Source: Branchiostoma lanceolatum
Taxonomy: Eukaryota > Chordata > Leptocardii > Amphioxiformes > Branchiostomatidae
Length of the DNA stretch: 64,000 nucleotides
Assembly (NCBI RefSeq): GCF_035083965.1
Contig: NC_089723.1
Coordinates: 31,437,193 to 31,501,192 of the forward strand
Direction of reading: 5' to 3'
The notes beneath the pieces were generated by a model, which saw nothing but the letters and a program-made list of their open reading frames with translations, did no database searches and was not told where the DNA came from. The number at the start of each line of letters is the position of its first letter. The stretch's first letter is position 1. Positions 56,901-64,000 of the stretch are shown in pieces. A program made the position numbers and the translations under genes.

Positions 56901-57306
56901 CAGGGCTCGAAATAGTGGCTGCATGTGCACCCTTGTGCACCCAAAATTGGAGCTGTGCACCTGATTTTTTACTGTGGGTGCACCAGTGCACCTAGATATT
57001 TTTGTAGGCCATAGGGTAAAAGTAGTATTGTACACTAGTATACAGAATATTATTGAAATGTAAGTATCAGAAAAAGCAATACAACCATTTGTTTTACTTT
57101 ATTCTATTCTATATATATATATATATGTATTACTTAGAATCACAGATTGAAGTTCTTAAGAGAGCCAGAAGCGTAAACTTTTAAATTATGCTTTGCTGAC
57201 ATTCAACTTTATTTTATGTGGTACGCCCAAAATTCATTCTGTGCACCTAATTTTTTTGGTTGGGTGCACCAGTGCACCTATTTCCAAAAATGAATTTCGA
57301 GCCCTG
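56901..57306. mobile_element. hAT-like TIR element with nested TGCACC palindromes
   Basis: The ends are inverted: CAGGGCTCGAAAT on the left and ATTTCGAGCCCTG on the right. Each end carries tandem and palindromic TGCACC motifs (TGGGTGCACCAGTGCACCTA occurs near both ends, at about 56976 and 57260). The CAGGGCTC terminus is shared with the 2.2-kb element in MDC1. No convincing 8-bp target duplication. No transposase. Confidence 0.7.
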
Positions 57307-57691
57307 AATGAATCCAACTGCCTCAAATATTACACCTCACTCCATCCTAGGAACTGTCTGGAGTTCAGAAATTAAAATAGGCACGTAATCTATAGAGTCA
57401 TGTATCATTTTACAGGTATTATTTCAGCTTCTTAACCTGACAGTAATTGGAAGCAGGTCAGGGGGACTGATTATTGGACGGACTTCCAAGGGGGTGGCCA
57501 TTCAGTTGCTCTTATATATCTTAACAACAAAATGAGATATTTCAGTCTCTAAAACATATGTGTGCCTTCAATTTTACTTTGTGCCAAATTTCAACTCATT
57601 CCATAGAAAACTAGAGTTCCACGACCTCATACCTTCGCTAAATGATTTTAACCTTTATGACTGACGTATTAGGAGTGTGTCTCATCAATCA

Positions 57692-58768
57692 TAAATCATA
57701 CCAGTTGATTGTCTTAAAATAGAACATGTCCAAAGTATGAGCTTATCAAATTATGAGCTTAACAAAGAAGGTTATGCTTATATTATCATTAATTATGCAA
57801 ATGAGGCCCTTATTAGGCATAATTTGATTCAACGATGTTCACATTCACATAACTTCCCGATGCCACAAAAAAGTATTAAATGTATGAAATTGCCATGATT
57901 TGCCAGTGTGGAATTATAGAAGTTACTCATTAAGTATGCAAATTAGGCCCACATTTGCATATTTTCTATCTACCAACATTCCTCTCTTCCTCAGTTACAA
58001 TTTGAATAGTCATATCATGGAAAACAGTGGATTTTTGAAGTTGCCTCATTAATTATGCAAATTGGAATCTGATTTGCATAATTATCGTCCAATCATACTA
58101 AGCATCACACAAGCTATCAACATACCAAAAATCATTACCATCCATCAAGGCCATCTCGTTTAAGTATTTTCTCATTAATTATGCAAATGAGGTCTTCATT
58201 TGCATAGTTCATATCAATTAATATATAATTTCTCTCTTCCTCAGTTACATATGGACACATGTTTCAGAGTCCTATCATGGAATTTGGCGGAAGTATAAAG
58301 TTTCCTCATTAATTATGCAAATTAGATAGTTATTTGCATAAAAAGTATCTAATCATGTACATCATCACTCAAGCTATCTACTTACCAAAAATCATAACTA
58401 TCCATCTAGCCCTTCTTGAGTTATTCCCTTTCAGAGTCAGACGCAAAACCTGCTCCTGCAATTCCAACATAAGCCGCTAGGGGGCCCAAACCCATACCAC
58501 TTACTCTCCGTCCAAAGATCTATCTACCACTCAAAAATCAGTTCCATAGCATGTCCAGAACACGAGATATCAAAACAGGAAGTTCTGCTGCAGTACCGTA
58601 AGAAGCCGCTAGGGGGCCCAAAATCTAGTCGTTTTCAGGTCTCATCAAAACCTACCAACATACCAAATACCAAGACAATCCATCAAGGCATTCTTGAGTT
58701 ATGCTGTGCCACTACAAACATACATACACACGCTACCCTCTGCATAACCTTCTCAGCGAAGGTAATGA
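57692..58768 (+). mobile_element. Repeat element with tandem ATGCAAAT modules, copy 2
   Basis: Colinear with 29041-30116, differing by scattered substitutions and small indels. Forward octamers at 57795, 57936, 58055, 58181 and 58315; inverted octamers at 57953, 58072, 58198 and 58332. It ends in the hairpin ACCTTCTCAGCGAAGGT followed by TAA. The upstream segment from about 57612 (ACCTCATACCTTCGCT) may be the true left end. Confidence 0.75.
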
Positions 58769-59150
58769 ACCTGCTATGACACAAGTGGCATTACTTTTGA
58801 CTCACCCTTGAAGCCTGTTAATTGTTTTGTTAATATCATTAATATTAATGTTTCATAAAGGAAGAAATATGAAAATAAATAGTATAGGTCAGACTCAGTG
58901 ACACACTTTTGATAAGCCACTTGTCATATCCAAAAACTGTTTTTTTGATGGTTATTTTTAGCATGTCATAAAATAGAAGACATCTACCAACATCTACAGA
59001 ACTGGATGGATTACTGCAACAATTATCTAAATCATATCTAATTCATAATAGTGTAAAACTGCAGTGCTCACAATCAAGGACACATCTTTGTTGTCTGTCA
59101 AGACGTAACACATGTATGTTGATGAAGGTTAAAGACATCCAGGTAATAAG

Positions 59151-59339
59151 ATATGCCATAAAAGCAGTTACTCCAGCAACTGGATATGATTAGGTTGGTC
59201 AGCAGACATTTTGTCCTTACCATTTTCTTATAAGTTATAGTTGCAGGCAACAATCTTTAACAGTTGGTCAAAGTTGCTTGAGATTTTTGCTTTCCAAGAT
59301 CATATCCAGTTGCTGGAGTAACTGCTTTTTTGGCATGAT
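59151..59339. repeat. Foldback element, ~40-bp arms
   Basis: ATGCCATAAAAGCAGTTACTCCAGCAACTGGATATGAT on the left pairs with ATCATATCCAGTTGCTGGAGTAACTGCTTTTTTGGCAT on the right, nearly perfectly. Part of the interior (GGTTGGTCAGCAGACATTTTG...) is duplicated at 61460-61566. Confidence 0.8.
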
Positions 59340-59824
59340 ACATGTACTTTCAATTGATGATGATGATCCACTGTATTCTGCGGCTCGGAGGTACTTTCAA
59401 TTCCTCATTTATAAAACGTAAAGCCAGACTAACTTTAAATACAGACCTACTAAACTGCCATAGAAACTTTGGATTGACTTTGCTGCATTGCAGAGGATTG
59501 TGTTGATGTAATCTGAAGCAGGGTAAGACAGATTAGGTCTCAGGAAAAGAAGCCTTTATCTCCTGTAAGTCTCTCATCTTTATCAGAGCTTTGAGACTGT
59601 CAGGATAATGGATTACCCCTTACACATTGCCTCAGACATGGATTAAATGGAGCATGTCAAGACTCCATATCTTGTCCATGCTAGCTGCTATACACAGGAA
59701 GTGGCCTAGAAAAAATTGATACATGTGCTTTAATTTGCATGTAAAAGACAATCTCCAAGTCAGCTTGAGCACAACTGACATTTTGTTCAGCACCCTGGAC
59801 AAGGCCAGGCACATGTATTCCCTA

Positions 59825-61417
59825 CTCTCACCTCTCAAATAAACGTACCGGTACGTGTATTTTTTTTCGCCTCAAAATCCGCCCGTTACTTTCTTATTTT
59901 AGACGGTACGTTTATTATTTTTTTCAAAAATCAGGATTTTGCTATCCAGAAATCCCTCTAAAATAGAAATTTTTGGGTTTTCTGCCCATATTTCCCCAGT
60001 ATTTTTGCTAGTAATTCGCTATTTTTCGGCCTAGCAGCGTTGATTTCCCGCTATGACCGACGGCCGCCTTTGTGAAATCCTTGCGGCACTCGAAACATAT
60101 CAATCGATATCGCTATGACGTTACAAAGTTAACGTTGTTTTTTTTGGGGGGGGAAAGAAGACGCAACACTGACGTTTCAAAATACAATTGTCATGTAAAT
60201 AACTTTGACAGTCTCTGTTTACATCGTAAACCAAAGCATGCTGATCAAAAAACGTGTCAAGTAGTAACGTTAGACTTGCACAGGGAAGAATTCGATGACC
60301 GCTATTGGTAGCGCGGCGGAAGAATAATTCGTTCACAGAAGATACATTACACGTAAAAACGACAATTATAACTTAACTTCCCTTGTAATATGTGTTTTGA
60401 GGCCGCAAAATCTAAGAACGGCACAAAACGAGCGGTAAACAATGGCATGTTTTGCCATCGAAACATGGCGGCGGCACCATCAGGCGTGCTGACAGTAAAA
60501 CTAGCAGCATATTGCACATTACAGATTACGATCTTTAAAATGATACTGTAAACGCGTGGAAAATATTATATTTTGCGGCAACGATGGACACAGAATTCTA
60601 TCTATATTTTAGGAGGGTTTTTGTTTTAGAATAACCGTAAGATTTTCCAAATTTAGCGGTAAAGGGCCGTTTCTATTGTCAACATGTAATCGGTAATTTC
60701 TTCGTATTTGCGGCCTGAGACGCTGTGCTACTTTTACAGTCGAGCTCTGTTCAATATTGTGGGCTCAACCGCCTCACAAAAACTTTGTTCTCGACGCTAT
60801 GGAGCAAAAGTTCATGGACATAACCCTTTTTTGGTGTTCACATTTGTTTTTTTTAGGGGGGTAATGTCTTTAGAAAATATGATTAGGAACAATTTAGATA
60901 TCTGATGATTTTGATTATATGTCAGTAATGATAAAAGTAATGATAAAAGATAATGAAATTCATGTTAAAATAAAACAATTTTCCTTGATCACTTGCTGCA
61001 AGTTCCAAGTAGAAAATGCATATACACTGTATCATGTACATTTTCACTTGTTGAATTTGAAGCACCATGGCCCCCGGTTAGAGGTCATAGCGGGGAACCT
61101 ATGCCCAATTTTTCAACATTATTATTATATTTTATCGAAGTGGTGAGGAAGATCATCATGATTTGAACAAGCGTACAGTTATTCTGTTCAATATTCATAT
61201 ACTTAATAGGTATGGTCCTCAGGCATAATTGAATAGATGCAACCTACCTTATTATCTTATATCCTTCGGACAGTCATGTGGACACAGTTTACCTCGACTG
61301 TCAATTCTGACATTTTCCGGGGGGTACTTTTATTTCAGGGGGTACTTATATTAGATTTTGAAGATTTTTCCGGGGGGTACTTATATTCCAGGGGTACTTC
61401 TATTTGAGAGGTGAGAG
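59825..61417. mobile_element. TIR element of 1.6 kb, TA target site
   Basis: The termini CTCTCACCTCTCAAATA and TATTTGAGAGGTGAGAG are perfect 17-bp inverted repeats flanked by TA on both sides, as Tc1/mariner-like and some other elements leave. The right subterminal part has three copies of a GGGGGTACTT-TAT motif. No transposase frame of useful length, so it is non-autonomous or decayed. Confidence 0.7.
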
Positions 61418-61459
61418 TAGCTGTTTTGCTGTGCCTTTGGACTGAAACTTGCAGAGTTT

Positions 61460-61566
61460 AGGTTGGTCATCAGACATTTTGTCCTTACCATTTGCTTATC
61501 AGTTATAGTTGTACTTGTAGGCAACAATCTTTAACAGTTGGTCATAGCTGCGTGAGTTTTTTACTT
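61460..61566. repeat. Direct duplication of 59196-59292
   Basis: GGTTGGTCATCAGACATTTTGTCCTTACC...GGCAACAATCTTTAACAGTTGGTCA repeats the interior of the foldback at 59151-59339 with a few changes and a short insertion. The two copies lie on either side of the 1.6-kb TIR element. Confidence 0.8.
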
Positions 61567-64000
61567 GGAGAATTTTAGAGATAATCAAAGCCACTAATTC
61601 TGTGCTATACAATTAAGAGAAGGCTTTTTCCTGTGCTATCAGGTGGTGTTGGCAATAATGGATTATTCTATAATCATCAGCAGCTGCTGTGAATGCAGGG
61701 CTTAAGTAGAACACCAAAGGGGGCACTATTCATCATTGTCTGTTGTGAATATGACAGGACAGCCCTCCAGAGAACTGGCAGGCCTGGTTCTTTCAGGGAG
61801 AGTCTGGACCTGACACTTGTTGTTCCAGCTACAATAGCAGTTTTCCATTGATGCCATTCCAAGGTGTTAGCTATTAGTATTAAAAGTGTTGCTTGATCTG
61901 ACAGACCATATGTTTGCCCGAACTGATTGAAATAGATGTGTGAGTTAAGAAGTTTTAACGCACAGTGACATCACATACTTGGTATACGTAGTGAAGTTGG
62001 TAAGAAGAATGGCAATTGATGTTTAAATTTGTATTGTCTTAAAACAGAGAAAGTTAAAGTACATGTAACTACAGTCTCTGAAAATTTTTTCGCTTTTGTG
62101 GTAACTAATAAACCTGAAGACACTGCAAGTACAATGATCCCAAAAGTTCTGGTTGTATGTCAGTCTGCTAGTTGCAGTTGCTTGTTTCTGTGTCTGTACC
62201 TGTATAGGCGGCATAATCACCCTTCGGCGTAACACACTAGCTCTGTGGTTGGATTCGATGCAATATTACTCCAGTGCTCCTTCGAGGAACACTAGGCGGT
62301 GACCAGTACAGCACAAACTTGCCTTATGATTATGAGGTGTCCAAATCCAGCATTTTCTATTCCAGACCTATATATATCTCAACACTGACCCTACAAGAAT
62401 GTATATACTTTTTTTAGATAGCTGTTGTCCTAGATCCAGAATATTCAACACTAATGAGAGAGATGGCTTATTCTATTGTCACCCGTGAGGCTATGTATGA
62501 TACTACCAGTAGAAGCACACAGCATGTTGAATTTTTTATAGAAACAAGCACTATAGATGATGATTTTTCTGTCCTTTATGATATGTTAAAGCTTCACTTA
62601 TATATAGGGCAGTAATTGTGCCCTATTGTTTCAAACAATATAGATAATGGTGTATTTGCGTGTGGTTGCTATGTCAACCAAGAGGGTGTTGCCCAAATAT
62701 TTACCCTCCACTTTAAGGGTCATTAAGTTGTTTGTCCCCCGTAATGTATTCTTGTCTTTGCGTGTCGATCCTGAAAGGTGCTTCCACAGGCAGAGGGCTG
62801 CTTTATTTGTATACCAGAAGTTGAACGTTGAACATATAGGCAATGCTGGAATGCTGCACAGCTGCAGGTAGGTCCCTGCACTGAATTGTACTTGTGGAAA
62901 ACAGATATGTAATGCATTACCTTACTTAGTAATAAACAAGATCAAATACATATCATGGAAGCTGAGATATTCTGTAATTCAGGACTGTAAAGTTGATTTA
63001 CAGAAGTCAGGATTAGAACAATCCTTCATGTTGAATTGATTAACAGTATAACAAGTTGGATTAATTCTACACACATGGGGATTTTCTATTCTTAATGTTG
63101 AATACGGATAAGGAATTTTCCATGCTTCTGTCTGGTTGATGCACTTTCACCTTTGGGGACATCTATACTCAGGTTTAACAAGACCTGGTATAGATTTTAT
63201 GGAAGTATTGGTGTCACTGTCTCTTTTTCCTCTGCACAAAAGTTTTAACAACCTTTTGGAGCACACATTTTAGCTGTGTATAGTGAGTTTATAACAGCAC
63301 TACTGCATATAGCTGTGGGCCAGTGTCATGAGAAAACGCTCCCTGTGTCCATGCCTTGCCGATGAATGGGCTGGGAGCAGCAGAGTTTATTTGTTGTTAA
63401 GGTGGCGCCTAGGTGCCCTTTGTGGAAGGTAAGGATAGCTTTCACCTTTCCCTACTGTGTTTGAACCCATGTCCTCACGTCGAACAATTGTGGTCATAAC
63501 AGAGAGGTATCGTCATACAGGATCATTATATTGGTTCATTTCACCATCACCTCATACTGTAGCGTGCCGTCACGGCACCATCTGCGTGCCTCCCATGAAG
63601 CATTACAACATTTCTATTGAACCACATTCCTTATGGTGGATTGGTTATCCATTAAGGCATTGTAAGGTAAGGTAACTCAATTTTCTTGACTAGTCTGCTG
63701 TATTCTTCTTTAGCAACCAGGGAATACATCTGCCAATTTTCGGATGAAAATGTAGTGAATTCAATAATAGCAAATGAGACTACGACAACAGTCTATATCA
63801 TAATGTATGGTATAGCCATCACACATGGACAGTTCTGGTTCCAACATTTTTGTATCGAGTGGTTTAGCTCTCACCTTCCCTATATACTTGCTATTTAATC
63901 CTACAGATCCTTGCTTACTTCAAGTATAACTATAAAGCTGCTTAAGTCTGATTGGAACTGTGCTGTCAAATTGTCATGCTGCAGATGACGTTATTGCATC

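Larger units (their letters stand above)
53651..64000. other. Intron or intergenic DNA with transposon remnants
   Basis: Ten kilobases without a recognisable exon. Open frames at 62647-62871 and 63457-63675 end at donor-like sites (CTGCAG|GTAGGT, TGTAAG|GTAAGG) but resemble no family I know. If the exon at 53614 is real, this may be its long first intron. Transposable elements are listed separately. Confidence 0.4.

Noticed and set aside
62647..62871. 74-codon frame ending at a donor-like GTAGGT, considered as a downstream exon of the divergent gene
   Set aside because: No similarity I can name, and no phase-compatible partner exon could be demonstrated; only noted in the regional description.

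Overview
The window looks like animal nuclear DNA. The genes have many short exons with GT-AG introns, AT-rich intergenic DNA, and a dense load of inverted-repeat transposons, SINE/LINE tails and microsatellites. The gene set (a GnRH/corazonin-type receptor, MDC1, an acyl-protein thioesterase and a C8orf74 homologue) together with short, compact introns suggests an invertebrate deuterostome, most likely an amphioxus (Branchiostoma). That species guess is inference; the gene identities come from reading the exons directly.

Layout. 1-4.6 kb: no recognisable gene, a (TG)n microsatellite, and a possible non-coding first exon. 4.6-11.5 kb, + strand: a complete five-exon rhodopsin-class GPCR of the GnRH/AKH/corazonin receptor group (418 aa). 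13.2-28.6 kb, - strand and convergent with the GPCR: a complete MDC1 homologue that I assemble as 24 coding exons whose phases close into one frame (1571 aa). It has an N-terminal FHA domain, a long TQAY/TQAF-repeat region, a basic RGR-rich exon and tandem C-terminal BRCT domains. 28.6-32.9 kb: repeats, including an array of ATGCAAAT octamers and a GC-rich foldback. 32.9-41.4 kb, - strand: a complete seven-exon LYPLA1/2-type acyl-protein thioesterase (226 aa). 41.4-48 kb: a LINE 3' fragment, head-to-head Penelope-like remnants and a possible spliced non-coding transcript. 48-53.4 kb, - strand: a complete five-exon homologue of human C8orf74 (296 aa). 53.6 kb, + strand: a likely first coding exon of a divergent gene that shares a 258-bp promoter region with the C8orf74 homologue and whose remainder I could not identify. 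53.7-64 kb: intron or intergenic DNA with a second octamer-array element, a hAT-like TIR element, a 1.6-kb TIR element and duplications.

Biology. The genes do not form one pathway. The most informative locus is MDC1: about 14 TQ-x-[Y/F] motifs, several followed by SDTD-like acidic stretches, sit between an FHA domain and BRCT repeats that keep the residues vertebrate MDC1 uses to bind phosphorylated H2AX. This suggests that the ATM-MDC1-RNF8/NBS1 docking logic is present here in an expanded and differently arranged form. The other main theme is non-coding: several families of foldback elements recur in the introns, and one abuts the MDC1 stop codon.
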